Below, piece by piece: positions 49,072-58,203 of a stretch of 64,000 bases of DNA. The DNA is from Halorussus salinus (lineage in GTDB: Archaea > Halobacteriota > Halobacteria > Halobacteriales > Haladaptataceae): assembly GCF_004765815.2 (NCBI RefSeq), contig NZ_SBIS02000011.1, positions 62,001-126,000 on the forward strand, read 5' to 3'. The notes under the pieces were generated by a model that made no database searches, was not told the origin of the DNA, and saw only the letters and a program-made list of their open reading frames with translations. The translations under genes and the position numbers were made by a program. How positions within the stretch are numbered: position 1 is the first letter of the stretch; each line of letters starts with the position of its first letter.

Positions 49072-50421
49072 TCAGTCCTCGGCTTCGGCCGTGATTCGGT
49101 ACACGTCGCCGTCGTACTCGACGAAGTACGGTTCGCAAACGCCGAAGGGCGGCCGAGACGAGTCGTACTCCTCTATCGTGATCGCCTCGGAGTCGTACTC
49201 GCGGAGGAGTCCGAGCGCGTCGCGCAGTTGGTCGCGCCGCAGGACCTGCTCGGCGATCAGTCGCCGAGGGTCTGCGTCCGCGGGCGGAGTATCGACTCGG
49301 GCGAGGTCGTATTTCGCGGGACGACTCCACTCGTCGTCGGGGTCCCCGCGCGTCGAGGTCGCGGTCAACGAGTCGCCACCGCGCTCGACGCTCGCAATCG
49401 CGTCGCTCGGCGTCACTTTCACGGGGTCGCCGAGCAGGTCGAACGCGACTGCGTGGGTCACGCGGTCGTCCATGCCGACGGTGAAGGCGTACCGACCGCC
49501 GCCCAGATATCCCACGTCGTGGCCATCCTCGCATGTGACTGGTTCGCCGTGGAAGACGCGCAGGGCGTCCGTTCGGGTGGTTCCGGGAGAAAGATGCGTG
49601 AGTGGAAGCGGCGTCACCTCCGGCGCGACGCGGTACCAATCTCCGTCCGAGAGTTTGTAGAGGTGCCACTCCAGCGGGTTCCCCTCGACGACATCGTGGG
49701 AACGGTTGACGAACTCGAAGTCGAGGCGACCCGGAACGACGGCCTCCTCCGCACTCGGTGTCAGATACACCTCGGTCGTCGAGTCGGCCTCGTGGTACCA
49801 CGCCATCTCGTCGGCGTCCGGAAGCAGAGGGAGGCCGATTCCGGCGAACTGCGAGTCCCCGTCCGGACCGGGAGCGTCGGTGTCCCAAATAGCGACCGAG
49901 AACCCCTCAGACGGGCTACCGAAACGGTATCGACCCGGCGCGACGTCGTCCGCGTCGGGGTGGCCGAGCAGGTAGTACTCCCCGGCTACCTCCTCGTCGG
50001 GGTCGAGCCAGAGGGATTCGGGTTGTTCCGGCGGGACCTCGGTTACGTGCCAGTGGCCGTTTTCTCGGCGTTCGTACTCCGGAGACGACTCGACGAGCGG
50101 GTGTTCCTCGGTCGGCGCGAGATAGAGAGTCGCGTCGTCGGAACGGTCCGACCCACGTAGGCGTGAGAAACTGACGCGGTCGAACGGTGGTATCGAACTC
50201 GTCCGGAACTTGGCTCGGAACTCGTTCCAGTTGGTAGCCGTCGCTCGGAGGACGGCTGGCGCGTCGCTGGTCGCCGTCGTGACCCACTCCAACTGGACGC
50301 TGGCCCCGGTCGCGGTGCCGTATCCCGTCGAGACGAGCGACGCGGTGCGAGGCCCTGTCTGCAGGTCGATGACCTCCGGTTGGCGTCGCGACATGTAGTG
50401 ACCGACGGCCCAGTCCCACAT
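49072..50421 (-). CDS. haloarchaeal hypothetical protein of 449 residues
   Basis: I do not recognise this protein. It is acidic, beta-rich, has no signal peptide or membrane helix, and contains segments like GRYRFGSPSEGFSVAIWDTD and WHLYKLSDGDWYRVAPEVTP with a helical region near residue 400 (LIAEQVLRRDQLRDALGLLR). Start at ATG 50421 matches the shared TATA site 50447-50457; a second ATG nine codons in (50394) is possible. The open frame continues upstream under the divergent gene but is antisense there. Confidence 0.7.
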   Translation of the reverse strand: MWDWAVGHYMSRRQPEVIDLQTGPRTASLVSTGYGTATGASVQLEWVTTATSDAPAVLRATATNWNEFRAKFRTSSIPPFDRVSFSRLRGSDRSDDATLYLAPTEEHPLVESSPEYERRENGHWHVTEVPPEQPESLWLDPDEEVAGEYYLLGHPDADDVAPGRYRFGSPSEGFSVAIWDTDAPGPDGDSQFAGIGLPLLPDADEMAWYHEADSTTEVYLTPSAEEAVVPGRLDFEFVNRSHDVVEGNPLEWHLYKLSDGDWYRVAPEVTPLPLTHLSPGTTRTDALRVFHGEPVTCEDGHDVGYLGGGRYAFTVGMDDRVTHAVAFDLLGDPVKVTPSDAIASVERGGDSLTATSTRGDPDDEWSRPAKYDLARVDTPPADADPRRLIAEQVLRRDQLRDALGLLREYDSEAITIEEYDSSRPPFGVCEPYFVEYDGDVYRITAEAED

Positions 50422-50446
50422 GAAGATGGTAGGAACGACCGGGAGA

Positions 50447-50457
50447 CCCTTAAGAGG
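50447..50457. promoter_or_regulatory. palindromic TATA-like site shared by two divergent genes
   Basis: CCCTTAAGAGG, with the 6-base palindrome CTTAAG centred 26 bases before the plus-strand ATG at 50477 and 31 bases before the minus-strand ATG at 50421. Each gene has no better TATA candidate. Confidence 0.45.
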
Positions 50458-50476
50458 CGCTTCCGTTAGCAAAGCC

Positions 50477-50980
50477 ATGTTCGACGAGATTATGCAGAAG
50501 TTCGAGGGCAGTCCCTCCCAACAGGCGGTCATCCGACTGCTCCTCGAACGGGGCTTCTCGGTCAACGACGAGGGGCGGGTCGTCTCCGGGAGCATCGAGA
50601 TTCCCAACACCCAAATCGCCCGCGAAATCGACGTAGACCGGCGCGTCGTGGACTCCACGACCGACGCCATCCTCGAAGACGAGGAGTTGCGCCGCATCTT
50701 CCAGAACATCTCCTCGATTCCGAGCCTGATGGACCTCGCGCCCGTCCTCGATTTGCACGTCCTGACCGTGGACGTGTCCGACGCCGACCGGCCCGGCATC
50801 GTGGCGACCATCACGACCCTGCTGGCCGACGACGGCATCTCCATCCGCCAGACCGTCAGCGAGGACCCCGAGTTCACCGACGACCCGCGCCTCTATCTGG
50901 TGACCGACGAGGAGGTCCCCGGCGACCTGCTGAACGAACTGAAGCGCCTCGACTTCGTGCGGAAAATAGAACTCCAGTGA
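50477..50980 (+). CDS. ACT-domain regulator
   Basis: A 167-residue protein. The N-terminal half (QKFEGSPSQQAVIRLLLERG ... TQIAREIDVDRRVVDSTTDA) is a winged-helix-like DNA-binding region; the C-terminal half from LHVLTVDVSDADRPGIVATI is an ACT domain, which binds amino acids. It is a conserved haloarchaeal amino-acid-responsive regulator type. Targets are unknown; neighbouring hisB and serB make amino acid control plausible but this is not shown. Confidence 0.85.
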   Translation: MFDEIMQKFEGSPSQQAVIRLLLERGFSVNDEGRVVSGSIEIPNTQIAREIDVDRRVVDSTTDAILEDEELRRIFQNISSIPSLMDLAPVLDLHVLTVDVSDADRPGIVATITTLLADDGISIRQTVSEDPEFTDDPRLYLVTDEEVPGDLLNELKRLDFVRKIELQ

Positions 50981-51016
50981 GTCGTCGCGGAGTCTCCACC
51001 GACCCGCGCCAACCGG

Positions 51017-51499
51017 TCAGGGGGACGCGTCGTCGAGCGACTTGCGGTAGGTGAGGACCTCGAACCGGCCGCGCTCGCGGGCGTCGGTCCGCTCGTAGCC
51101 GTGTTTCTCGTAGAGACCCTGCGCGGCCCGCTGGCGGGCGGTCGTTTCGAGGACGAGTTCGCCGTAGCCGAGTCTCGCGGCGGCCGCTTCGAGTTCGACC
51201 AGCACGGCCTCGCCGAACCCTCGGCGGTGGTGGTCGGGGTCTACCCGCATCCGAGTCACCTCGGCCGTCTCGCCGTCGCGGGGTTTCAGGCCGCCCATCG
51301 CGACGACCGCGCCGTCGAGTTCGCCGACCAGAAACTCCCCGCCGGGGTCGATGTAGGTCTCCTCGACCGCCCGCAGGTCGTCGGTCCAGCCCTCCTCGTC
51401 GGGTCTCGCGTCCACCGCTTCGAGGGCCTCGCGCTCTAAGGTCAGCACGCGGTCGCCGTCGCTCGGTTCGTAGCGCCGCAGTCGGAGGTCCGCCGTCAC
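51017..51499 (-). CDS. GNAT-family N-acetyltransferase
   Basis: A 160-residue GNAT enzyme using acetyl-CoA. The acetyl-CoA loop is in RMRVDPDHHRRGFGEAVLVE (R-x2-G-x-G/A pattern) and the C-terminal GYGELVLETTARQRAAQGLY with EKHGYERT is typical. Start is a GTG at 51499. Substrate unknown. It converges with the ACT regulator gene at 36 bases. Confidence 0.88.
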   Translation of the reverse strand: MTADLRLRRYEPSDGDRVLTLEREALEAVDARPDEEGWTDDLRAVEETYIDPGGEFLVGELDGAVVAMGGLKPRDGETAEVTRMRVDPDHHRRGFGEAVLVELEAAAARLGYGELVLETTARQRAAQGLYEKHGYERTDARERGRFEVLTYRKSLDDASP

Positions 51500-51634
51500 G
51501 CTCGGACCGAGGAGAGCCGCGCTGAAAAGCCGCCCGCCTCCGAGCGGGACCGGGCGGTGCGGTCGCCGCGCCGGTGGCTCCCCCGCGGAGCGTCGCGCCC
51601 ACCTATTTCCGTGTCCGACCCGTAGACGACTGCC

Positions 51635-53095
51635 ATGACCTTCGACTCGAACCGACGCCGGTTCCTCGCGCTCGCGGGCGCGACCGGCGCGGTCGGACTC
51701 GCTGGCTGTGCCGGAGACGCGCCGTCGGCCGACGGGAACGCGACCACCGAGGAGACCGACTCGGACGGGACGACGACCGGGACGACGGACGCCGAGAGTG
51801 GCGACTCGCTCCCCGAGGAGGTCGGACTGGAGACGCTGGCGACCGGGTTCGAGATTCCGCTGGACGTGGCGTTCGCGCCCGGCGCCGACCGGCGCTACGT
51901 CGCCGACCAGCGGGGTCGCGTCTTCGTCAACGAGGGCGAGGGGGTGCGCGAGGAGCCCTTCCTCGACCTCCGGGAGACCGTCACCGTGGGGAGCGAGACC
52001 GGCCTGCTCGGCATCGCGCTCCACCCGGACTTCGCGCAGAACCGCCGCGTCTTCGTCCGGTACAGCGCCCCGCCGCGCGAGGGCACGCCCGACGGCTACA
52101 GCCACACCTTCGTCCTCGCGGAGTTCGAGGCGACCGACGACGGTCGCCGAGCGAAGCGCGACTCCGAGGAGACGATTCTCGAAATCCCCGAACCGCAGGG
52201 CAACCACAACGCCGGGTCGGTCGTCTTCGGTCCCGACGGTCTCCTCTACGTCGGCGTCGGCGACGGCGGGTCGGGCGGCGACCAAGGCACCGGCCACGTC
52301 GAGGACTGGTACGACGCCGTGGAGGGCGGCAACGGACAGGACGTGACCGAGAACCTGTTAGGGAGTGTCTTGCGAATCGACGTGGACGGCGAGGCGTCGG
52401 AGACGCCTCGAAACGGAGGCGGTGAAACCGCCGACGGCGGGCAGGGAGGGAAGCCCTACGCCATCCCCGAGGAGAACCCCTTCGCTGGCGACGACAGCGC
52501 GGGTCTCCCCGAACACTTCGCGTGGGGCTTCCGGAATCCGTGGCGGATGACCTTCGACCGCGGAGACCTGCTGGTCGCCGACGTGGGCCAGAGCGGTTAC
52601 GAGGAGGTCTCGCTGGTCAAGCGGGGCGGCAACTACGGCTGGAACGTCAAGGAGGCGACCCACTGCTACTCCGCGGACGACTGCCCGGACAGCACGCCCG
52701 AGGACGTGCGCGGCGGGGAACCGCTCGTGGACCCCGTCATCGAGTACCCTCACGGCGGCGAGGGCGTGACCGGCGTCTCGGTCATCGGCGGGGCGGTCTA
52801 CCGCGGGTCGGCGATGCCCGACCTCTCTGGGGTCTACCTCTTCGCGGACCTCGCGGCCCGCGGGCGACTGTTCGCCGCGACGCCGCCCGAGTCGCGGGGC
52901 GGTAACGACGGTGCTGGCGGTGCTGGCGGTGGGTCGGGCGACGGCGACCTCTGGCCGACCCGAGTCGTGGACGTGGCCGACGACGCCGGGAAAGTGAGTC
53001 GGGTCTACTCGTTCGGCCGGGACGCCGACGGCGAGGTGTACGTCTTAGCGAGCGGCGACGACGGCGGCGGTCTGCATCGGGTCGTCCCGGCGTAG
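51635..53095 (+). CDS. PQQ-dependent sugar dehydrogenase-like lipoprotein
   Basis: A 486-residue extracellular protein of the glucose/sorbosone dehydrogenase family. Tat motif RRRFLALAGATG and lipobox LAGCAG show a lipid-anchored product, followed by an acidic Thr-rich linker. The propeller carries GLLGIALHPDFAQNRRVFVR, PQGNHNAGSVVFGPDGLLYV and WGFRNPWRMTFDR, all family signatures including the His and Arg near the cofactor. Two Gly-rich low-complexity insertions are present. It would oxidise aldoses outside the cell; no PQQ synthesis gene is in the window. Confidence 0.88.
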   Translation: MTFDSNRRRFLALAGATGAVGLAGCAGDAPSADGNATTEETDSDGTTTGTTDAESGDSLPEEVGLETLATGFEIPLDVAFAPGADRRYVADQRGRVFVNEGEGVREEPFLDLRETVTVGSETGLLGIALHPDFAQNRRVFVRYSAPPREGTPDGYSHTFVLAEFEATDDGRRAKRDSEETILEIPEPQGNHNAGSVVFGPDGLLYVGVGDGGSGGDQGTGHVEDWYDAVEGGNGQDVTENLLGSVLRIDVDGEASETPRNGGGETADGGQGGKPYAIPEENPFAGDDSAGLPEHFAWGFRNPWRMTFDRGDLLVADVGQSGYEEVSLVKRGGNYGWNVKEATHCYSADDCPDSTPEDVRGGEPLVDPVIEYPHGGEGVTGVSVIGGAVYRGSAMPDLSGVYLFADLAARGRLFAATPPESRGGNDGAGGAGGGSGDGDLWPTRVVDVADDAGKVSRVYSFGRDADGEVYVLASGDDGGGLHRVVPA

Positions 53096-53140
53096 TCGCG
53101 TCTCGCCGACCAAGCGATTCGGGCTCCTGTGGCCCGCGGA

Positions 53141-53150
53141 ACTTTACCGC
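53141..53150 (+). promoter_or_regulatory. TATA-like site of the AI-2E transporter gene
   Basis: ACTTTACCGC centred about 26 bases before the ATG at 53171. Confidence 0.45.
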
Positions 53151-53170
53151 GTCGGTGACAAGACGAGGGT

Positions 53171-54373
53171 ATGGTCGAACTCCCCGACGAGCGCGAACGC
53201 CTCGCGTGGTGGGGCCTCACGTTGGCGGTCGCGGGCGTCTTCGCGTTCGTCCTCTGGTCGTTCGTCGGGACCATCGTGCTGGGCATCTTCATCTACTACG
53301 GCGCGCGACCGCTCTACCGGCGGCTCAGGACCGAGTTCTCGTCGGACCACGCCGCCGACCTCACCCTTCTCATCGTCCTCGTGCCGGTGTTCGCGCTGGT
53401 CGGCTACACCGTCCTCGTGGGCCTCGACCAGTTGAGCCAACTGACCGGGACCGACCTCGAATCCTACGCCCGGTTCGTGCCGGGGTCGCCCGAGCAGGCG
53501 ACCGCGCTGGTCGAGAACGCGCGGGGCCTCCTCGGTTCCGGCCCGATGCGGGGCCAGATGGAGCAGGCCCTCTCGGCGGCAATCGGGGTGTTCACGACGC
53601 TGACCGGGGGACTCGCCCACCTCGTCCTCGCCTTTCTGCTGGCGTTCACGCTCCTACGCGAGGACGACCGCATCGCGGCGTGGTTCCGCGACCAGTTCGG
53701 TGCAGAGGGGTCGGCGGTCTACGCCTACGCCGAGGCCGTGGACGAGGACCTCCGGACGGTGTACGTCGGCAACGTCCTGACCGTCTTCGCGGTCATCGTG
53801 CTGGGACTGGTGGTGTACAACGGACTGGACCTCCTCGCGCCGCCCACCATCGGCGTGCCGGTGCCGACCCTCCTCGCACTGCTGACCGGACTGGCGACGC
53901 TCGTGCCGCTCGTCGTCGGGAAGATAGTCTACGTGCCCGTTGGCATCTATCTCGCGTATCTGGCCGCGACCGGGCCGGGACCGCTCTGGTTCCCCGCGGT
54001 CTTCTTCGGGGCCTGCTTCGTCCTGCTGGACTTGCTTCCGGTCGCGGTCCTCCGGCCGTACATCGCCGGGCGGAACATCCACGGCGGACTGATGATATTC
54101 GCCTACATCGGCGGGACGATGCTGTTCGGCTGGTACGGTCTCTTCCTCGGCCCCCTGCTGGTCGTGGTGGGCGTCCACCTCGCCAGAATCGTCCTGCCGG
54201 GACTGGTCCACGGCGAACCGGTCACGGGCGTCGTCCGGGCCGCCGAATCGCTCGGGGCCGACCCCGAGACCGTGGCCGAAGGGCCGACGGCCGACGAGTC
54301 CGGGGCCGAGGAGCCGACGACCGACGGAGGGAAGACCGGGGAGGACGAAGCCGCGAGCGAGCGCGAGGAATGA
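53171..54373 (+). CDS. AI-2E family transporter
   Basis: A 400-residue membrane protein with about eight helices. It has the family's N-terminal pair (LAVAGVFAFVLWSFVGTIVL, FIYYGARPLYRRLR) and the C-terminal regions VGKIVYVPVGIYLAYLAATG and GLFLGPLLVVVGVHLARIVL. Family members export small solutes or act as sodium-proton antiporters in halophiles, so the family name should not be taken as function. An acidic cytoplasmic tail ends the protein. ATGA-coupled to the next gene. Confidence 0.88.
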   Translation: MVELPDERERLAWWGLTLAVAGVFAFVLWSFVGTIVLGIFIYYGARPLYRRLRTEFSSDHAADLTLLIVLVPVFALVGYTVLVGLDQLSQLTGTDLESYARFVPGSPEQATALVENARGLLGSGPMRGQMEQALSAAIGVFTTLTGGLAHLVLAFLLAFTLLREDDRIAAWFRDQFGAEGSAVYAYAEAVDEDLRTVYVGNVLTVFAVIVLGLVVYNGLDLLAPPTIGVPVPTLLALLTGLATLVPLVVGKIVYVPVGIYLAYLAATGPGPLWFPAVFFGACFVLLDLLPVAVLRPYIAGRNIHGGLMIFAYIGGTMLFGWYGLFLGPLLVVVGVHLARIVLPGLVHGEPVTGVVRAAESLGADPETVAEGPTADESGAEEPTTDGGKTGEDEAASEREE

Positions 54374-55065
54374 CCGACGACACGTATCTCACGCTGGCGG
54401 GCCGGGGGCAGGCGACCTTCGAGATTCGCGGCTCGGAATTTATCGGCCACGCCGCGCCCGCCGCCGACCGCGACGAGGCCGAGGAGTTCGTCGCCGAGGT
54501 TCGGGCCGAGTACGACGACGCGACGCACAACGTCCCGGCCTACCGGGTCCGGGAGTCGAGCGGCGGCGGGTCGGCGTCCGGTGGCGACGCCGGGACCAGT
54601 CGCGGGATGCTCCGGGAGTACGGCGACGACGACGGCGAACCCTCCGGGTCGGCGGGCAAACCCGCGCTGAACGTCCTCCAGCAGGAGGGCGTCGAGAACG
54701 CCGTCGCGGTCGTGACCCGCTACTACGGCGGGACGAACCTCGGCGTCGGCGGACTGGCGCGGGCCTACTCGCAGGGCGTCAAGGAGGCCATCGAGGAGGC
54801 CGGAATCGTCACGGAGCGCCCCCACGAGCGGTTCTCGGTCGGCGTCGAGTACGACGATTCGGGGACCGTGCGGGGAATTTTAGAGAGCGCGAGCGGCGAG
54901 GAGGGCGCGACGTTCGACGCCGAGTACGCCGAGCGCGTGACGTTCGAGGTCCGAGTGCCCGTCGAGGAGGCCGAGGGGCTTCGGGACCGCATCCGGAGCG
55001 CGACGAGCGGTCGGGCCGACATCGGCGGCGCTAGCGGCGGCGACGCTACCGGTGGCGACGAGTGA
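54370..55065 (+). CDS. YigZ/IMPACT family protein
   Basis: A 231-residue cytoplasmic protein. The core motif AVVTRYYGGTNLGVGGLARA and the opening SEFIGHAAPAADRDEAEEFV are the UPF0029/IMPACT signatures. A Ser/Gly/Asp-rich insertion separates the two halves before GEPSGSAGKPALNVLQQ. IMPACT relatives act in translational stress control in eukaryotes; the archaeal role is unclear. Coupled to the AI-2E gene by a four-base overlap. Confidence 0.9.
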   Translation: MTDDTYLTLAGRGQATFEIRGSEFIGHAAPAADRDEAEEFVAEVRAEYDDATHNVPAYRVRESSGGGSASGGDAGTSRGMLREYGDDDGEPSGSAGKPALNVLQQEGVENAVAVVTRYYGGTNLGVGGLARAYSQGVKEAIEEAGIVTERPHERFSVGVEYDDSGTVRGILESASGEEGATFDAEYAERVTFEVRVPVEEAEGLRDRIRSATSGRADIGGASGGDATGGDE

Positions 55066-55122
55066 GCGAAATCGGCTTTTCTGCCGTCACGAGACCTGAA
55101 CGTCCGCTAACTGCTTGGCGAA

Positions 55123-55132
55123 CGTTTATACC
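55123..55132 (+). promoter_or_regulatory. TATA box of the calcium-repeat metalloprotease gene
   Basis: CGTTTATACC centred about 27 bases before the ATG at 55155. Confidence 0.55.
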
Positions 55133-55154
55133 AGCCGCGTGAATTATCGAGTTC

Positions 55155-56363
55155 ATGAAACCACCGAGTGCGAGCGCGGTCGCGGGCCTGTTCGTCGTGG
55201 TTCTCGCCGTGGGGGCCGGGTCGGCGTTCCTCCTCGACGTGGACGGCGACGGCATCCCGACCCGCGAGGAGGTCGGCGCGACCGACCCCCTCTCGGCCGA
55301 CACCGACGGCGACGGACTGGACGACGACGTGGAACCCGGATTCGGGTCGGACCCGACCGTCGCGGACACCGACGGCGACGGCCTGACCGACAGCGAGGAG
55401 TACTGGGGAAACCGGGGTTACGATAGCCTCGGCGTCGGTACCGACTCGCCGTTCGAGTGGAAGCGGTCGGACCCCGCCTCGAAGGACTCCGACGGCGACG
55501 GCATCGCGGACGCCGCGGAGGTCGAGGCGGGACTGAATCCGACCGCGAAAGACAGCGACGGCGACGGCCTGTCGGACCCCCGCGAGCGGGAGGGACCGAC
55601 CGACCCGGCGAACCGGGACACCGACGGCGACCAGTTGCTCGACGGATGGGAGGTCCGCGGCGAGACCGACGGAGGCGCGAACATCGCGGAGGCTGACCCG
55701 CTCCACAAGGACGCGTTCGTCCACGTCCTCTACCTGCGCGGAGCCGACGAGACGCTTCCCCTGCCGGTGTTCTCTCGGACGAAGGAGTGGTTTCGTGAGA
55801 TGCCCGTCCGGAACCCCGACGGCGAGACGGGCATCGACGTTCACGTCACCGACGAACAGCGCACCGACCGCTCCATCGACGAGTGGGTTCACGAGGACGG
55901 GAACACGACGTTCGGCGTCGGCGGGTACATGGTGATGCGGGAGTTCTACAACCGCGAGACCATCGGCGCGAACACGGGGAGCCACTTCCTCGTCGTGATT
56001 CCGGGCGACGACGTGCCGGTCCGGGGCGGCGGGAACGCTGGCGGGTCGAAGACCTCCATCATCCGCCAGTGGCAGGGCGGCGACAGCACGACCGAGCGGC
56101 GGTACGCCCGGACCATCGTCCACGAGATGCTTCACAACATGGTCCGGGAAGTCGGCGGGCAGGACTGCAACGGTCAGATGCACACCTGCGAGGGGTTCCT
56201 CTCGTACACCGAGGACACCTACCTCTCGGAGCGAGCGACCCGGAAACTGAACCGAAGCGGGTTCGTCGGACCGGTGTACCCCGAGCAGATGAACGCGACG
56301 AACTGCGAGGAGACCATGTACTACGAGGACCAGTGCGGCGTCGAACCGGGTCCCGAGCGGTGA
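55155..56363 (+). CDS. secreted metalloprotease-like protein with thrombospondin type 3 repeats
   Basis: A 402-residue exported protein. Signal-anchor SAVAGLFVVVLAVGAGSAF; residues 25-190 hold about six DxDGDG calcium repeats (DVDGDGIPTREEVGATDPLS, DTDGDGLTDSEEYWG and so on); the C-terminal half carries TIVHEMLHNMVREVGG, an HExxH zinc site at residue 323. Four Cys near the end (QDCNGQMHTCEG, TNCEETMYYEDQCG) could form disulfides. The catalytic half is not one I can name. Confidence 0.85.
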   Translation: MKPPSASAVAGLFVVVLAVGAGSAFLLDVDGDGIPTREEVGATDPLSADTDGDGLDDDVEPGFGSDPTVADTDGDGLTDSEEYWGNRGYDSLGVGTDSPFEWKRSDPASKDSDGDGIADAAEVEAGLNPTAKDSDGDGLSDPREREGPTDPANRDTDGDQLLDGWEVRGETDGGANIAEADPLHKDAFVHVLYLRGADETLPLPVFSRTKEWFREMPVRNPDGETGIDVHVTDEQRTDRSIDEWVHEDGNTTFGVGGYMVMREFYNRETIGANTGSHFLVVIPGDDVPVRGGGNAGGSKTSIIRQWQGGDSTTERRYARTIVHEMLHNMVREVGGQDCNGQMHTCEGFLSYTEDTYLSERATRKLNRSGFVGPVYPEQMNATNCEETMYYEDQCGVEPGPER

Positions 56364-56384
56364 GTCGCGGCGTCGAGACCGGTC

Positions 56385-57596
56385 TCAGCCGCCGAGGGGG
56401 ACCCCGCCGAACACGACCAGCGCAATCGCCCAGTACGCTACGTAGAGACCGCCCAACAGGTAGCCGTGCCACCGCTTCAGGCGGCCCTCGTGGAAGAAGT
56501 AGGCCGCGAGCGCGGTCACGAGGACGACCGCCGGGAGGTGGAACGTCGCCACCGACGACGAGACGGTGAGTTCGCTCAACAGCAGGATGACGCCGACGTT
56601 GCCCGTCACCGAGAAGAGGACGCTCCCGATGACGTTGCCCACGCCGATTTCGGGGACGCCGCGTCGGACCGGTTCGAGCGTGAGCAACAGGTCCTCAAAG
56701 GTCAGAATCGCGGTCAGCACGGTCGCGCCGAAGACGGTCCCGTCGATGCCGACCCCCTCCACGACGACCCCGGAGCCCGCTTCGAGGAGCATCGACGCGA
56801 AGACGATGCCGACCAGCGAGACGACCGCCAGTCCGACCCACAGCCACCCCGCGCCGGTGCGGCCGGAGACGAGGCGGTCTTCCGGAATCTCGGACACCGA
56901 CGCGGGCAGGGCGCGGCCGCCGTCCGAGCGAACCGACTCGCCGAGTTCGGTGTTCCGGAAGACGGGCGTGTCGCGCCGGTACTCCCGGACGATGACGTAG
57001 CCGAACGTCAGGACGAACGACCCGACGAGTAGGACGCCGTGGACGGCGGTCAGTGTCCCCGCGAGGACGAACGGGACCAACAGGAGCGGCCCGACCGCGA
57101 ACAGGACCACGTAGTCGGTCGGCAGGTCCACCGGAAACGGCTCCACGACGGCGGCCAGCGCGAGCGTGACCCCGACGATGGCGAGGCCGGTCCCGAGTGC
57201 CGTCCCGAGCGCCGCGCCTTCGAGTCCGCCCGCCGAGAGGACCAGCGCCAACACCGTGTCGTCGAACTCGAACCCCGTGAAGACGATGGCGAGCGCGAAC
57301 AGCGACAACCGCAACCCGAACGCGGCCCGCGTCAGATAGCTGATGAGCTTCTCGACGCAGACCGTCATCAAGGCCGCGCCCCCGAGCAGGACGAGTACCG
57401 CACCGGCCAGCCCCTGTCCGCCGACGACCTCCTCGATTGCGCCCTCGATGCCGCCCTCGCCCTCCTCGCCGTCGTCCTGCGCGAAAGTCGCGTCGTGCGG
57501 GCGTCCGTGGCTCTGCCCGGCCACCGGCGCGACGCCACCCGCGACGACGAGCAACGCGACCGCTACCAACCCGATTCCCACCCCCCAGCGTGACAT
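56385..57596 (-). CDS. cation exchanger of the Na/Ca antiporter (CaCA) superfamily
   Basis: A 403-residue membrane protein. After a signal-like N-terminal helix and an acidic stretch, about ten helices follow with the two alpha-repeats: [20 protein letters not shown] and [20 protein letters not shown] (the G-N-x-x-G-S/T pattern). The first repeat has FDD in place of the usual Glu-Pro-x-x, so ion choice may differ. It would exchange Ca2+ or another cation for Na+ or H+. Confidence 0.82.
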   Translation of the reverse strand: MSRWGVGIGLVAVALLVVAGGVAPVAGQSHGRPHDATFAQDDGEEGEGGIEGAIEEVVGGQGLAGAVLVLLGGAALMTVCVEKLISYLTRAAFGLRLSLFALAIVFTGFEFDDTVLALVLSAGGLEGAALGTALGTGLAIVGVTLALAAVVEPFPVDLPTDYVVLFAVGPLLLVPFVLAGTLTAVHGVLLVGSFVLTFGYVIVREYRRDTPVFRNTELGESVRSDGGRALPASVSEIPEDRLVSGRTGAGWLWVGLAVVSLVGIVFASMLLEAGSGVVVEGVGIDGTVFGATVLTAILTFEDLLLTLEPVRRGVPEIGVGNVIGSVLFSVTGNVGVILLLSELTVSSSVATFHLPAVVLVTALAAYFFHEGRLKRWHGYLLGGLYVAYWAIALVVFGGVPLGG

Positions 57597-57712
57597 ACTC
57601 GATTACACGACGCGGAGCCTCATGTACCCTCGATTCCCGGTAGACGAGTCCGTTGAAAGATTATACACGCGAGGCCGAGCGACGAGCCGACGGGTCGCGC
57701 CGAGCGACACAC

Positions 57713-57722
57713 AAAACATATC
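57713..57722 (+). promoter_or_regulatory. TATA-like site of hisI
   Basis: AAAACATATC centred about 31 bases before the ATG at 57748; a second candidate, GATTATACAC, lies about 85 bases upstream. Confidence 0.3.
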
Positions 57723-57747
57723 GCCGGGAAAGCCGAACTACCGCGAC

Positions 57748-58203
57748 ATGAGCGACGCCCACACCGGCGACGCCGACCGCGACCCCGACGGCGACCGGAA
57801 TCCGGACGCCGAAATCGACGGCGACCCCGACACCGACCTCGCCGCCGTCGAACTCGACTTCGGCGAGACCGGTCGCATCCCCGCCATCGCACAGGACGCC
57901 GACACCGGCGACGTGCTGATGCTGGCCTACGTCACCCCCGAAGCCGTCGAACAGACCCGCGAGACCGGGCTGGCCCACTACTACTCCCGGAGCCGCGAGG
58001 AGTTGTGGCAGAAGGGCGCGACCAGCGGGCACGTCCAGCAGGTCCGGGAGGTCCGCGCGGACTGCGACGGCGACGCCCTGCTGTACCTCGTGGAGCAGGA
58101 GGGCGGCGCGTGTCACACCGGCTACGAGTCGTGTTTCTACCGCACCCTCGACGGCGAGGTCGTCGGCGAGAAAGCCTTCGACCCCGACGACGTGTATGAG
58201 TAG
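57748..58203 (+). CDS. hisI: phosphoribosyl-AMP cyclohydrolase HisI
   Basis: A 151-residue enzyme of histidine synthesis that opens the purine ring of PR-AMP. Core motifs: [40 protein letters not shown] with the conserved W-x-[22 protein letters not shown] with the metal-binding Asp and Cys. The first 35 residues are an extra acidic stretch not needed for the fold. The next gene starts inside its end. Confidence 0.93.
   Translation: MSDAHTGDADRDPDGDRNPDAEIDGDPDTDLAAVELDFGETGRIPAIAQDADTGDVLMLAYVTPEAVEQTRETGLAHYYSRSREELWQKGATSGHVQQVREVRADCDGDALLYLVEQEGGACHTGYESCFYRTLDGEVVGEKAFDPDDVYE

Noticed and set aside
50422-50877. Upstream extension of the 449-residue minus-strand protein
   Set aside because: It runs antisense under the ACT-domain regulator; a promoter site sits between the two starts.
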